From NCBI GenBank assembly GCA_902775135.1, contig CACYKY010000015.1, forward strand, positions 1 to 51,737: 51,737 nucleotides of DNA, read 5' to 3'. This DNA comes from an uncultured Bacteroidota bacterium. GTDB lineage: Bacteria; Bacteroidota; Bacteroidia; Bacteroidales; P3. A model generated the notes under the pieces. The model was given only the letters and a program-made list of their open reading frames with translations, ran no database searches and was not told the DNA's origin. A program made the position numbers and the translations under genes. Below, piece after piece: positions 1 to 8,400 of this stretch (positions are counted from its first letter, which is position 1; each line of letters begins with the position of its first letter).

Positions 1-29
1 GTGTGATAAAAGGGATATGCAGGCTTTAT

Positions 30-44
30 GGCTGGATGCCAGCC
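30..44. other. small inverted repeat upstream of the DUF6266 gene
   Basis: GGCTGG and CCAGCC flank a 3-nt loop, a perfect 6-bp stem in the leader region of the plus-strand gene that starts at 117. No T-run follows, so it is not an obvious terminator. I see no Bacteroidota-type -7 box (TAnnTTTG) in bases 1-116, so the promoter may lie outside the window. Confidence 0.3.
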
Positions 45-116
45 GTTTGCATCCGACTGCATCCCTCGGTGGGAGGAACGGATTTTGAATCGGAAACAAG
101 CAAAAACGAATTTGAT

Positions 117-884
117 ATGGCAAAACAGACAGACGGAATCCTCGGGGGATTCAACGGCAAGGTAGGGACGGTGGTGGGTTACCGCTGGAAGGGCATTTGG
201 TGCGTGCGCTCGCACAACGCCTTTGCGCGCAACCCGCGCACGGAAGCGCAGCAGGCGCACCGCGCGATGTTCAAGGCCGAAGTGCAGCTGGCCGGAAAGA
301 TGCGATGGGCGGTGAACGTCGGCCTCAAGCTCCCGGCCGACGAGATGAACATGACGGCGCAGAACCTCTTCGTGAAAGGCAACCAGCACGCTTTCAGCTC
401 GGTGGATGGTTTCTTTAAGGTCGACTACGCCGCCCTGCAGGTGAGCTACGGCCCTGTGGCACCTGTGGCGATGACGGAGGCGTCGGTGGATGCTGATAAC
501 ATATTGAATATCAAGTTCGAGAAGAACCCCCTGCGTCGCACCTGCGACTCGCACGACAGCATCTTCTTCTGGATCTTCAGCGAGGAGCTGCAGGAGGGGT
601 ATCTCTCCAATCCCGTCTACCGGAGGATGCAGAAGGCGGCGGTGGCCTTGCCCGATGAGTTTCAGGGCACTACGCTGCACATCTATGCCTTCGCGCAGGA
701 CGAGCAGGGGCGCTGCTCGGAGACGGGATACATGAGAGCCGGAGAAGACGGAGAAACTGGAGTTTCCGGAATTTCCGAAGATTCCGGAATATCCGGAGTT
801 CCTGGTTTTTCCGGGGTTCCCGGATGCTCAGAGGGGCAGCACAACGACATGCTGTCTTGTGCTGCCCCTCCGGGGAACATCTAA
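117..884 (+). CDS. DUF6266 family protein with an unusual repeat-encoded C-terminal tail
   Basis: The protein has 255 residues if started at the ATG of MAKQTDGILGGF; the frame is open upstream, but this N-terminus (MAKQ, GxVGTVVGYRWKG, RNPRTEAQQAHR) is what I associate with DUF6266 proteins of Bacteroidota. No signal peptide or membrane segment is visible, and the function of the family is unknown to me. The globular part ends near residue 205 (TGYMRAG). The last 50 or so residues are Gly/Ser/Pro-rich (GVSGIS, GVPGFSGVPG) and are encoded by imperfect 9-nt repeats, followed by a 14-bp inverted repeat inside the reading frame. I infer that the original stop was lost and the frame now runs through former spacer DNA. 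The gene converges on the minus-strand protease gene that ends at 895. Confidence 0.7.
   Translation: MAKQTDGILGGFNGKVGTVVGYRWKGIWCVRSHNAFARNPRTEAQQAHRAMFKAEVQLAGKMRWAVNVGLKLPADEMNMTAQNLFVKGNQHAFSSVDGFFKVDYAALQVSYGPVAPVAMTEASVDADNILNIKFEKNPLRRTCDSHDSIFFWIFSEELQEGYLSNPVYRRMQKAAVALPDEFQGTTLHIYAFAQDEQGRCSETGYMRAGEDGETGVSGISEDSGISGVPGFSGVPGCSEGQHNDMLSCAAPPGNI
763..825 (+). repeat. imperfect 9-nt tandem repeat inside a CDS
   Basis: About seven units related to TCCGGAATT (TCCGGAATT, TCCGAAGAT, TCCGGAATA, TCCGGAGTT, CCTGGTTTT, TCCGGGGTT, CCCGGATGC). Nine is a multiple of three, so each unit adds a Ser/Pro-Gly-X tripeptide and length changes would keep the frame. Confidence 0.7.
831..870. terminator. 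perfect 14-bp stem-loop between convergent genes
   Basis: GAGGGGCAGCACAA (831-844) pairs perfectly with TTGTGCTGCCCCTC (857-870) across a 12-nt loop. It lies between the convergent DUF6266 and CtpA-like genes, where a two-way terminator would be expected. It is within the last codons of the DUF6266 frame and no T-run follows on either strand, so termination is a guess. Confidence 0.45.
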
Positions 885-894
885 ACGACTATCG

Positions 895-2508
895 TCATTT
901 CTTCTTCTGCAGGAATTCCATCGCGCGGAGGAAGGGGTCGTCGAGGTCCTTCATCACCTTGTAGTAGTACTCGATGCCGAAGAGGTCTTTGGCCACTTGG
1001 GCTTTGAGCATGAGCGCCATATACTGGTCGCTATGGGCGGTGCGAAGGGGTTCGGCGGCTTCTTTCTCGGTGTCGCGCACGATGCCCTTCTCGATGGCTG
1101 CTGCTGCCAGCTGGGCGTCGAGGCCGAAGGAGTCGTAGTTCTCGAGGAAGAGCTCGAAGGTCTTCACGCGGGGGTCTCTCCGGTGGGCGTCGGCCCATTG
1201 GAGGGGGAAGGTGTTGAGCAAACCCTTGCCGCGCAGGGAGATATAGTAGTCGGAGAGGCGCATGGTGTCCATGGGGACGAAGATGTCGGGCATGATGCCG
1301 CCGCCGCCGTAAACGGTGCGTCCGTGGGCGGTCTTGTATTTCAGCGAGTCGGGGAAATGGATGGAGTCGGCGTTGACGAGCTCGCCGTGCTTGTAGCGCT
1401 CGGAGAGGTCGTCGCGGTAGGCGTCGGAACCTTGGTCGTAGGGGCGCTGGATGCAGCGTCCGGAGGGGGTGAAGTAGCGAGCCGTAGTGAGGCGTATCTG
1501 GCCTCCGTCGCTGAGGGGGAACATGCGCTGCACCAGACCTTTGCCGAAGGTGCGACGACCGATGAGGGTGCCCCGATCCCAATCCTGCACGGCACCGGAG
1601 ACAATCTCGGAGGCGGAGGCGGAACCCTCGTCGACAAGCACCACGAGGTCGCCGCCAATAATGGCGCCGTTCGCTGCGCGTTTGGCACGGAAGTGTCCGC
1701 GGCCGTTGGCGTTGTAGTTCTGGCGCGGGGTGCGACGGCCCTCCTGGTAGACGATGAGCTGGCCGCGATCGAGGAACTCGTTGGCAAGGGAGCAGGCAAT
1801 GTCGAGGAAGCCGCCGGTGTTGCCCCTGAGGTCGAGGATGAGGGAGCGCATGCCTTGTTTCTCGAGGCCGCGCAAGGCTTTGCGGAACTCGTCGACGGAG
1901 GTGCGTGCGAAGCGCGTCAGGCGGATGTAGCCGATGGTGGAATCGGCCATGAACCACGTGTCGACGGAATAGATGGGCACCTTGTCGCGGGTGATCTCGA
2001 AGTTGTAGACAGTACCCTGACGAAGGATGTCGAGGGAGACGACGGTACCTTTCTTTCCACGGAGATGGTTGAAAACGAACTGATTGTTGATGCTGTCGCC
2101 GGTGGCGGGACGATGGTCGATGCCGATGATTTTGTCGCCCACCATGAGGCCCACCTTCTCGGAGGGGCCGCCGTCGATGACGGAGCCCACCACGATGGTG
2201 TCGGCCACAATCTGGAAGCTGATGCCTACGCCCTCAAAGTTGCCGTTGAGGCCTTCGTTGGCACGCTCGACATCCTTGGCGGCGATGTAGACGCTGTGGG
2301 GGTCGAGGGCCTTGAGGACGGCGTTGATGGCCTCGGTGGAGAGTCGATCCATATCGGGGGCCTCGGTGTAGTTGCCGTCGACGAGACGCATCACCTGGTC
2401 GAGTCGTGCCTGACCGGGGGTGATGGTGTCGGGGAGGAAGGGGTCTTGGGCAATTGAAAATTGAAAATTGAAAATTGAAATTATTGTGATAAGAAAAATC
2501 TTTCTCAT
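895..2508 (-). CDS. S41 family C-terminal processing protease (CtpA-like)
   Basis: This 537-residue protein is a secreted or periplasmic serine protease of the tail-specific protease family, which removes C-terminal peptides from envelope proteins. An N-terminal signal peptide ends at about Ala-Gln 21. A PDZ domain follows (around 85-165, with VGLMVGDKIIGI), then the S41 catalytic domain. The nucleophile is the Ser in DEGSASASE (about 297) and the general base is the Lys in GRRTFGKG (about 321). A C-terminal helical region completes the protein. Most of the signal-peptide core (FNFQFSI) is encoded by four copies of the heptamer AATTGAA, the sequence found in spacers elsewhere here. Gain or loss of one unit would frameshift the gene just after its start. 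It lies downstream of aguA across a heptamer-rich spacer of about 44 bp. Confidence 0.93.
   Translation of the reverse strand: MRKIFLITIISIFNFQFSIAQDPFLPDTITPGQARLDQVMRLVDGNYTEAPDMDRLSTEAINAVLKALDPHSVYIAAKDVERANEGLNGNFEGVGISFQIVADTIVVGSVIDGGPSEKVGLMVGDKIIGIDHRPATGDSINNQFVFNHLRGKKGTVVSLDILRQGTVYNFEITRDKVPIYSVDTWFMADSTIGYIRLTRFARTSVDEFRKALRGLEKQGMRSLILDLRGNTGGFLDIACSLANEFLDRGQLIVYQEGRRTPRQNYNANGRGHFRAKRAANGAIIGGDLVVLVDEGSASASEIVSGAVQDWDRGTLIGRRTFGKGLVQRMFPLSDGGQIRLTTARYFTPSGRCIQRPYDQGSDAYRDDLSERYKHGELVNADSIHFPDSLKYKTAHGRTVYGGGGIMPDIFVPMDTMRLSDYYISLRGKGLLNTFPLQWADAHRRDPRVKTFELFLENYDSFGLDAQLAAAAIEKGIVRDTEKEAAEPLRTAHSDQYMALMLKAQVAKDLFGIEYYYKVMKDLDDPFLRAMEFLQKKK
2452..2479. repeat. heptamer tract (AATTGAA)x4 inside the protease signal peptide
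   Basis: Four exact 7-nt units. Read on the minus strand (TTCAATT) the tract has no stop in any frame and always gives the cyclic heptapeptide FNFQFSI. The same heptamer occurs outside genes at about 26760-26774 and 41878-41898, and near the stop of porW at 39111-39137. Confidence 0.95.
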
Positions 2509-2513
2509 TCCAA

Positions 2514-2559
2514 ACTCTAAACTTTTAACTCTAAACTTTTAACTCTTAACTATTAACTG
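2514..2559. repeat. heptamer spacer tract (CTAAACT/TTTAACT/CTTAACT/ATTAACT)
   Basis: Six or so 7-nt units fill the gap between the protease start (2508) and the end of aguA. The tract reaches into aguA and supplies its last codons (AGT TAA). Confidence 0.9.
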
Positions 2560-3593
2560 ATTGCGGGCATCTGCTGGCTGAGGCAATGGAAGGAGCCGAG
2601 GCCCCAGATGATGTCGGTGGAGTCGATGCCGATGATTTCGCGATCGGGGAAGAGGGCTTCGAGGATGTAGGCGGCCTCGTTGTCGGCCAGGCAGCGGTAG
2701 GTGGGGAAGATGACCTTGGAGTTGGCGATGTAGAAGTTGGCGTAGGAGGCGGGGAGGCGCTGGTTGTCGTAGAAGACGAGGTCGGGCATGGGCATCTCGA
2801 CGATGGTTGGCTGCTTGCCGTTGGCCAGACGGCAACGGTTGAGCATCTGGAGGTTGCGCTGCAGGGGTTCGTAGTTCTCGTCCCAGGCGTCGTGTTCAAC
2901 GACGGTGAGGATGGTGTCGGGGGCGACGAAGCGCGTGAGGTCGTCGACGTGGCCGTCGGTGTCGTCGCCGACGATGCCGTCGCCGAGCCAGATGATGTTG
3001 TCGACACCATAGTAGTTGCACAGGTACTGCTCAATCTGGTCCTGGTTGAGCTGGGGATTGCGGTTGGGGTTGAGGAGGCAGGAGGTGGTGGTGAGGAGGT
3101 CGCCGCAACCGTTGACGTCGATGCTGCCTCCCTCCATGACGATACCGGGAGAGAACATCTCCATCTCGGGCATGAGGTCGTGGATACGCACAGGGACCTC
3201 GGTGTCGAGTTCGTAGGGATATTTGCCGCCCCAGGCGTTGTGGTTCCAGTTGACGAGGGCGCGCGCTCCCCCACCCTTCTTGAGGAGGAAGGCGGGGCCG
3301 TGGTCGCGACACCAGGCGTCGTTGCTGGGGATGATGTGCAGATGGATATGCTGCATGTTGGCACCTATCTTTTGCAGCTCGCCGGCCACATGGTCGAGCA
3401 TCGGCTGGTCGTCGACGTTGATGTGCACCTGCTCACACTCTGCCAACACCTTGACGAAGAGGTGATAGGAGGGATAGATGGTCTCTATCTTGCCGGGCCA
3501 GGAGTCGGGGTTCTTGGGATAGGTGAGCCAGGTGGCCTCGTGCTGTGCCCATTCGGCGGGCATATAGTAGCCTTGTTCTTTGGGAGTGCTCAT
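2553..3593 (-). CDS. aguA: agmatine deiminase
   Basis: A 346-residue enzyme that hydrolyses agmatine to N-carbamoylputrescine and ammonia, the first step of the deiminase route to putrescine. It is a peptidyl-arginine-deiminase-type fold protein with no signal peptide, hence cytosolic. Visible motifs are NDAWCRDHGP (around 90), MEGGSIDVNG (about 155), DTDGHVDDLTRF (around 210, catalytic His and Asp) and the catalytic Cys 337 in GSFHCLSQQ close to the C-terminus. Full length for the family. The next step enzyme (aguB) is directly upstream with a 36-nt gap, so the two form one operon. The stop codon and last Ser are encoded by a heptamer tract (AGTTAA). Confidence 0.95.
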   Translation of the reverse strand: MSTPKEQGYYMPAEWAQHEATWLTYPKNPDSWPGKIETIYPSYHLFVKVLAECEQVHINVDDQPMLDHVAGELQKIGANMQHIHLHIIPSNDAWCRDHGPAFLLKKGGGARALVNWNHNAWGGKYPYELDTEVPVRIHDLMPEMEMFSPGIVMEGGSIDVNGCGDLLTTTSCLLNPNRNPQLNQDQIEQYLCNYYGVDNIIWLGDGIVGDDTDGHVDDLTRFVAPDTILTVVEHDAWDENYEPLQRNLQMLNRCRLANGKQPTIVEMPMPDLVFYDNQRLPASYANFYIANSKVIFPTYRCLADNEAAYILEALFPDREIIGIDSTDIIWGLGSFHCLSQQMPAIS

Positions 3594-3629
3594 GTTGATG
3601 GATTTTTGAGATGTGATAGATGTGATGGT

Positions 3630-4496
3630 TTATTCGTCGATATAGCGGTTGAGGATGGGTGCGTAGGAGTCGATGCGGCGGTCGCGGTAGTAGGGCCAAT
3701 GGCGACGGTAGTGGTCGGTTTGGTCGAGGTCGAGTTCCTGTACATGGAGCGCCTCCTCGAGGTGGGGAGCCTGATAGAGGATACGGCCGAAGGCGTTGGT
3801 AATGAAGCTGCCGCCCCAGAACTGCATGCCGCCTTCGAGGCCGGTGCGGTTGACGCTAACCACGGGGACGCCGTTGGCGACGGCGTGGGAACGCTGGATG
3901 GTCTGCCAGGCGTCGTATTGCTCGCGGTTGTCGTCCTCGTTCTGTCGGACATCCCAGCCGATGGCGGTGGGATAGAAGAGAATCTGGGCACCCATGAGGG
4001 CGGTGATGCGGCTGGCTTCGGGGTACCACTGGTCCCAGCAGATGAGGACGCCGATGGTGGCGAAGCGGGTTTTGAAGACCTTGTAGCCGAGGTCGCCGGG
4101 GGTGAAATAGAACTTCTCGTAGTAGCCGGGGTCGTCGGGGATGTGCATCTTGCGATACTTGCCGAGGTAGGAGCCGTCGGCGTCGATGACGGCGGTGGTG
4201 TTGTGGTAGAGGCCTTCGGCACGCTTCTCGAAGAGGGAGCAGACGATGACGACACCGAGTTCCTTGGCCAGCGCCATGAAATGCTGGCAGGTGGGGCCGT
4301 CGGGGATGGGCTCGGCGAGGGAGAAATTCTGGTAGCGTTCCTCGTCGCAGAAATAAAGGGAGGCGAAGAGCTCCTGGAGACAGATGATCTGGGCGCCGTC
4401 GGCGGCAAGCTGACGGACCTTCTCGGTGTAGCGCTCGATGTTGCGGGCTTTGTCCTCGGTGCAGGACATCTGGGCAATTCCGACTTTTACTTTCAT
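3630..4496 (-). CDS. aguB: N-carbamoylputrescine amidase
   Basis: A 288-residue nitrilase-superfamily enzyme that converts N-carbamoylputrescine to putrescine, CO2 and ammonia, completing the pathway begun by the neighbouring aguA. The nitrilase catalytic triad is visible: Glu 42 (CLQELFAS), Lys 116 (YRKMHIPDDPG) and Cys 153 (LICWDQWYPE). Length and the AguB-like C-terminus (RRHWPYYRDRRIDSY) fit the family. It is the first gene of the agu operon: a -7 box lies 27 nt upstream of the ATG and a terminator for the next gene to the right lies further up. Confidence 0.95.
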   Translation of the reverse strand: MKVKVGIAQMSCTEDKARNIERYTEKVRQLAADGAQIICLQELFASLYFCDEERYQNFSLAEPIPDGPTCQHFMALAKELGVVIVCSLFEKRAEGLYHNTTAVIDADGSYLGKYRKMHIPDDPGYYEKFYFTPGDLGYKVFKTRFATIGVLICWDQWYPEASRITALMGAQILFYPTAIGWDVRQNEDDNREQYDAWQTIQRSHAVANGVPVVSVNRTGLEGGMQFWGGSFITNAFGRILYQAPHLEEALHVQELDLDQTDHYRRHWPYYRDRRIDSYAPILNRYIDE

Positions 4497-4522
4497 AGTG
4501 TTTCGGGTCTAGATTTAGGATG

Positions 4523-4530
4523 CAAAAATA
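4523..4530 (-). promoter_or_regulatory. Bacteroidota -7 box for aguBA
   Basis: TATTTTTG on the minus strand matches the TAnnTTTG consensus of the Bacteroidota primary sigma factor. It lies 27 nt upstream of the aguB ATG, leaving a leader of about 20 nt. I find no clear TTTG at the -33 position. Confidence 0.6.
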
Positions 4531-4604
4531 CATAAAAATCCTGACACGCGCGTGAATAATATTTATATAAAAGTGCACATCTTTGGATTACAAACCATTA
4601 GAAA

Positions 4605-4633
4605 CAAAAAAAGCCCGCCTCATCGGCGGGCTT
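4605..4633 (-). terminator. intrinsic terminator of the S9 peptidase gene
   Basis: On the minus strand AAGCCCGCC and GGCGGGCTT form a 9-bp GC-rich stem with a 5-nt loop, followed by a run of T. It lies just past the peptidase stop at 4652 and upstream of the agu promoter. Confidence 0.9.
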
Positions 4634-4651
4634 GAAGGTTGGAGAGGGCTG

Positions 4652-6778
4652 TTATTTTTTGAGCCATTGGTCGAACCAGTCGATAAAGTTGCGATGCCAG
4701 AGGAGGCTGTTCTGGGGACGGAGCACCCAGTGGGTCTCGTCGGGGAAGTAGAGGTAGCGGCTGGGGATGTGGCGCATCTGGGCGGCATTGTAGGCAGCCA
4801 TACCCTCGGAGGCGACGATGCGGAAGTCGAACTCGCTGTGGATGACACAGATGGGGGTATTCCACTTGTCGACAAAGAGGTGGGGCGAGTTGCTGTAGCT
4901 CTTCTTGATTTGGGGGTTGTTCCAATCCCAGTAGGGGCCACCGAGGTCCCAATTGTCGAACCACATCTCCTCGGTCTCGAGGTACTGCTGCTCGAAGTTG
5001 AACATACCGTTGTGGGCGAGGAAGGCTTTGAAGCGGCGGCCTTCGTTGTAGCCCTTCACGTCGTGATTATGGCCGGCGAGCCAGTAGATGCTGTAGCCGC
5101 CGAAGGAGGCGCCACAGGCGCCGATGCGCTCACGGTCGATCTGCGGGATGTTGGCGGCAGCCCAGTCGGTGGCCGACATGTAGTCCTTCATGCAGAGTCC
5201 GCCGTAGTCGCCGCTGATTTCCTCGAGCCATTCCATGCCGAATCCGGGGACACCGCGACGGTTGGGGGCGATGACGAAGTAGCCGGCGCCGGACATCACC
5301 TCGAAGTTCCAGCGGGTGCTCCAGAACTGGCCGACCATCGTTTGGGGGCCACCCTCGCAGAAGAGCAGGGCGGGATAGACTTTGGTGCTGTCGAAATCGT
5401 AGGGATAGATGATCCAGGTGAGCATCTCCTTGCCGTCGACGGTCTTGATCCACTGCTCCTTGACTTCGCCCATGCGCACCTGCGAAAGGACGTCGTCGTT
5501 GAAGGTGCTGAGTTTGCGGCCTTCGGCTTTGTCGTCGCTGACGCTGTAGGCATAGAGGGTGCCGGGGTACTGGATGGAGACCTGGTTGGCCACGAGGGTC
5601 TGGCCGTCGGCAGCGAGCTGGATGGCGTTGACATCGTGGTAGCCATGGGAAATCTGGCGGATGGCTTTGGTCTCGCAATTGAAGGCGAAGATTTCGTTCA
5701 TACCGCGGTACATGACGATGGCGTAGAGTTCCTTGTCGTCGGGAGCCCAGAGGATGTTCATCACGCCGTAGTCGAAGCCCTCGGTGAGGTCGACTTTCTG
5801 GCCGCTCTCGAGATCCATCACCATGAGACGCAGTTTGTCGCTCTCGTAGCCGTCGCGCTCCATGCTTTCCCAAGCCACCATCTTGCCATCGTGGCTGAAG
5901 ACGGGGTTCTGGTCGTAGCCCATGATGCCTTCGGAGAGGTTGCGGGTTTCGCCGGAGGCGATGTCGTAGAGGTAGATGTCGCTATTGGTGCTGTGGGCGT
6001 AGTCGTAGCCTGTTTTCTTGCGGCAGGTGTAGACGATCTTGGAGCCGTCGGGGCTGAAGTTGTACTGCTCGGTGCCACCCCAAGGACGCATGGGGCACTC
6101 GTAAGGACCGTCCACGATGGCGACAGCCTTGTCGAGGTTGGCGGTGCCGTTCTGGAGGGAGACGAGGTAGATCTGGGGGATTTCATCCACCCACTGGTCC
6201 CAGTGGCGGTACATGAGGTCCTCGTTGATGCGGCCGGTGGTTTTGTCAAGACCGGCGAAGAGTTTGCCGATGTGCTCGGGACGTTCCACGGGGATGGTGC
6301 TGATGTAGACCAGCGAGTTGCCGTCGGGGGCCAGTTTGAATCCCTCGAAGCCACGCTCGCAGGTGGCGATGACACCCTCGTTGAGGGACTTGATGTCGAT
6401 GGAGCGGATCTCGTTACCACGGCAGAAGAGCAAGGTGGAGGCGTCTTTCCATACGGGGCTGAACTCGCTCTCGGCGGTGTAGGTGAGGCGCTGGGCTTCG
6501 CCACCGGAGAGGGGCATGAGGTAGAGTTCGGTGTTGTTCTTGTTCTGCTCCATGTCGGTGTAGCGGAGGGTGAAGGCGACGTTGGTGCCGTCGGGGCTGA
6601 CGGCATATTCGCTCATCACACCAAGGCTCCACATCACCTCGGGAGTGAAGCGGCCATCCTCTACTGCCACATTGGGTTTGCCGATGACGTCGGCGTTGGA
6701 CGCATCGGTGTTTTTGTTTGACTGGCAGGCGGCGAGGGTGAGCGCCACTGCTGCCACAGAGAATAGGGTTTTCTTCAT
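4652..6778 (-). CDS. S9 family prolyl oligopeptidase-type lipoprotein
   Basis: A 708-residue serine peptidase predicted to be anchored to the envelope: the N-terminus MKKTLFSVAAVALTLAAC carries a lipobox. Residues of about 45-440 look like a WD40-like beta-propeller (repeated motifs such as FSPDGSKIVYTCR and FSHDGKMVAWESM). The C-terminal alpha/beta hydrolase domain contains the nucleophile Ser in GACGASFGGYS (about 558), the Asp in HSEFDFRI (about 650) and the His in DETHWVL (about 682). Members act as dipeptidyl or acylaminoacyl peptidases; the exact specificity cannot be read here. It appears to be a single-gene unit with its own terminator. Upstream (right) lies the lipoprotein gene ending at 6794. 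Confidence 0.9.
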   Translation of the reverse strand: MKKTLFSVAAVALTLAACQSNKNTDASNADVIGKPNVAVEDGRFTPEVMWSLGVMSEYAVSPDGTNVAFTLRYTDMEQNKNNTELYLMPLSGGEAQRLTYTAESEFSPVWKDASTLLFCRGNEIRSIDIKSLNEGVIATCERGFEGFKLAPDGNSLVYISTIPVERPEHIGKLFAGLDKTTGRINEDLMYRHWDQWVDEIPQIYLVSLQNGTANLDKAVAIVDGPYECPMRPWGGTEQYNFSPDGSKIVYTCRKKTGYDYAHSTNSDIYLYDIASGETRNLSEGIMGYDQNPVFSHDGKMVAWESMERDGYESDKLRLMVMDLESGQKVDLTEGFDYGVMNILWAPDDKELYAIVMYRGMNEIFAFNCETKAIRQISHGYHDVNAIQLAADGQTLVANQVSIQYPGTLYAYSVSDDKAEGRKLSTFNDDVLSQVRMGEVKEQWIKTVDGKEMLTWIIYPYDFDSTKVYPALLFCEGGPQTMVGQFWSTRWNFEVMSGAGYFVIAPNRRGVPGFGMEWLEEISGDYGGLCMKDYMSATDWAAANIPQIDRERIGACGASFGGYSIYWLAGHNHDVKGYNEGRRFKAFLAHNGMFNFEQQYLETEEMWFDNWDLGGPYWDWNNPQIKKSYSNSPHLFVDKWNTPICVIHSEFDFRIVASEGMAAYNAAQMRHIPSRYLYFPDETHWVLRPQNSLLWHRNFIDWFDQWLKK

Positions 6779-6793
6779 AGATTATTGTATTGA

Positions 6794-7669
6794 TTAATTT
6801 TCATTGATAGGATTCGCCTGCTTCACCTGGCGGAAGGTCAGCGGGGTACGCACGTCGACCCCATAGAAATTGAAGCCTTCGGCCCCGGGCTCGATGATGT
6901 CGATGGTCTCCGTCTCGAGAGGCAACGCCTCGAAAGTCAGCGAGTAGACAAGGACATCGTAGCCGCCCTTGTTGTGGGCGAAGTCGGTGTACTCCGGATA
7001 GATGGAGATGCCGTCGGCTTTGACAAACTTGACACGTTTGCCTGTGGCGCAGTCGCGGATGAAGACGTCGCCGTTGATGGCCAACCCCTTGTCGTAGAGG
7101 GGACGGTGCTTCGGGGTGCGGTCGCAGAAGGAGAAATAGACCACCGTCTTGTCGCGTTCAATCTCGATCCTCTCGACGGTCACCAACTCGGCGTAGGGGG
7201 AGCGGCGGTCGACGAAGGGGAAATCGAACGAACGAGGCACACGAGGCCGCACCCACTGGGGACGCTTGTCGTCGGTTTTGGACTTGGCGGCCGAGGACTT
7301 GGTCTTCTCGCGCAGGAAGTCGGACTCGACAGCGTAGCACTTGTTCCTGATGTTGAACGAGAACACCACGGGAGCCGTAGGCTGTCCCTCCTCCTTGGTG
7401 CTGCGGTTGCGCACGAGGTACTGGCGGTAGAGGCCAGCGGCGGAGGTGCCGTTGAGGTTGGCGGCGTAGTAGCCGATACGGGTGCCCCCTTCCTCGTCCT
7501 GCATGGTGTAGTCGGGACGGCCGAACTCGTCGACAATGTCGTAGTAAGACCTACCCATATAAATAGACTCAAGGTCGGCGTCGGCCGACACGAAACGGCT
7601 GCCCCAGCAGCCACTCATGAGGAGTGCCGCCAGGCTGAGCATAGCCGTGGAAAAAACTCTTCTATTCAT
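6794..7669 (-). CDS. lipoprotein of unknown function, coupled to the MORN gene
   Basis: I chose the ATG of MNRRVFSTAML, giving 291 residues with the lipoprotein signal LLMSGC; the longer frame upstream lacks a plausible signal. The remainder has a motif resembling outer-membrane assembly small lipoproteins (YMGRSYYDIVDEFGRPD, about 38-54), then a basic linker (EKTKSSAAKSKTDDKR) and a beta-rich C-terminal half. I do not recognise a named family with certainty. The start codon lies inside the last codons of the MORN gene (8-nt overlap at 7662-7669), so translation is probably coupled and the two proteins may work together. Confidence 0.6.
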   Translation of the reverse strand: MNRRVFSTAMLSLAALLMSGCWGSRFVSADADLESIYMGRSYYDIVDEFGRPDYTMQDEEGGTRIGYYAANLNGTSAAGLYRQYLVRNRSTKEEGQPTAPVVFSFNIRNKCYAVESDFLREKTKSSAAKSKTDDKRPQWVRPRVPRSFDFPFVDRRSPYAELVTVERIEIERDKTVVYFSFCDRTPKHRPLYDKGLAINGDVFIRDCATGKRVKFVKADGISIYPEYTDFAHNKGGYDVLVYSLTFEALPLETETIDIIEPGAEGFNFYGVDVRTPLTFRQVKQANPINEN

Positions 7670-8294
7670 TTTGTTCAATAAGTTGACCTGCATGGAAACG
7701 ACCTTTGATGACTTCGCCGTCGGCGGTGATGAAGGTTCCTTCGCCCTCGTACTGGTCGTTGAGCCAGTTGCCATCGTAGCTGGAGCCGTCAGCGAACTTC
7801 ATTTTGCCACGACCGGAGAGGTGACCCTGGACGAAGTTGCCTTCGTAGCGGGCGCCATCGGGCCAGACCTTGATGCATTGGCCGGTGGCGGCACCGCTGA
7901 CGAAGTGGCCGTCGACGCGGGTGCCATCGGACCACTTGAAGTAGCCTTCGCCGGTACCCATGCCGGTCCATTCGCCCTCCATCATGTCGCCGTTGGGGAA
8001 ACGGAAGACACCGTGGCCGAAGATGTTGTTCTTTTTCCAGTTGCCGCTGTAGACGAGGCCGTCGGCGTAGGTCTTGGTACCCTGACCGTCGATGTCGCCT
8101 TTTTTCCAGTTGCCCTCGTAGCGGTCGCCGTTGGCAAAGACCATCATTCCGTCACCGTGGCGACGGCCTTTGGCATCGCGCTGGCCCGTGTAGTAGGAGC
8201 CATCGTCGTAGTATGTGGTCTCTCTCACCTGTGCCCAGAGAGACGATGCTGCCAACAAAGCCAGCGTCATGATAGTGATGTGTTTGAATCTCAT
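7662..8294 (-). CDS. secreted MORN-repeat protein
   Basis: A 210-residue protein with a signal peptide (cleaved near SSLWAQ, residue 22) followed almost entirely by about eight MORN repeats of 20-23 residues (YEGNWKKG, YSGNWKKN, YEGNFVQG, YDGNWLND patterns). MORN repeats form extended beta-hairpin arrays used for protein or lipid contacts; the partner here is unknown. It is followed by an overlapping lipoprotein gene. Upstream is a block of heptamer and decamer repeats with no recognisable promoter. Confidence 0.88.
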   Translation of the reverse strand: MRFKHITIMTLALLAASSLWAQVRETTYYDDGSYYTGQRDAKGRRHGDGMMVFANGDRYEGNWKKGDIDGQGTKTYADGLVYSGNWKKNNIFGHGVFRFPNGDMMEGEWTGMGTGEGYFKWSDGTRVDGHFVSGAATGQCIKVWPDGARYEGNFVQGHLSGRGKMKFADGSSYDGNWLNDQYEGEGTFITADGEVIKGRFHAGQLIEQNE

Positions 8295-8296
8295 AT

Positions 8297-8342
8297 TTTA
8301 AGTTTTAAGTTTTGAGTTTTAAGTTTTGAGTATTAAGTATAT
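8297..8342. repeat. heptamer tract (AGTTTTA/AGTTTTG)
   Basis: About six 7-nt units alternating between AGTTTTA and AGTTTTG immediately upstream of the MORN gene start. Confidence 0.9.
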
Positions 8343-8394
8343 GGAGGGAGTGAAAGGGAGTGAGAGGGAGTGAGAGGGAGTGAAAGGACAAATG
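8343..8394. repeat. decamer repeat block, four units
   Basis: GGAGG, four units of GAGTGAAAGG or GAGTGAGAGG, then ACAAATG. A second copy with the same flanks but three units lies at 13696-13737. Confidence 0.9.
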
Positions 8395-8400
8395 TTTTAT

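Noticed and set aside
831..870. Firm intrinsic terminator call
   Set aside because: The stem is perfect, but there is no T-run on either strand and it lies inside an open frame, so I kept only a tentative call.
859..2457. Plus-strand open frame antisense to the CtpA-like protease
   Set aside because: Explained as a shadow of the protease gene; no signal or motif.
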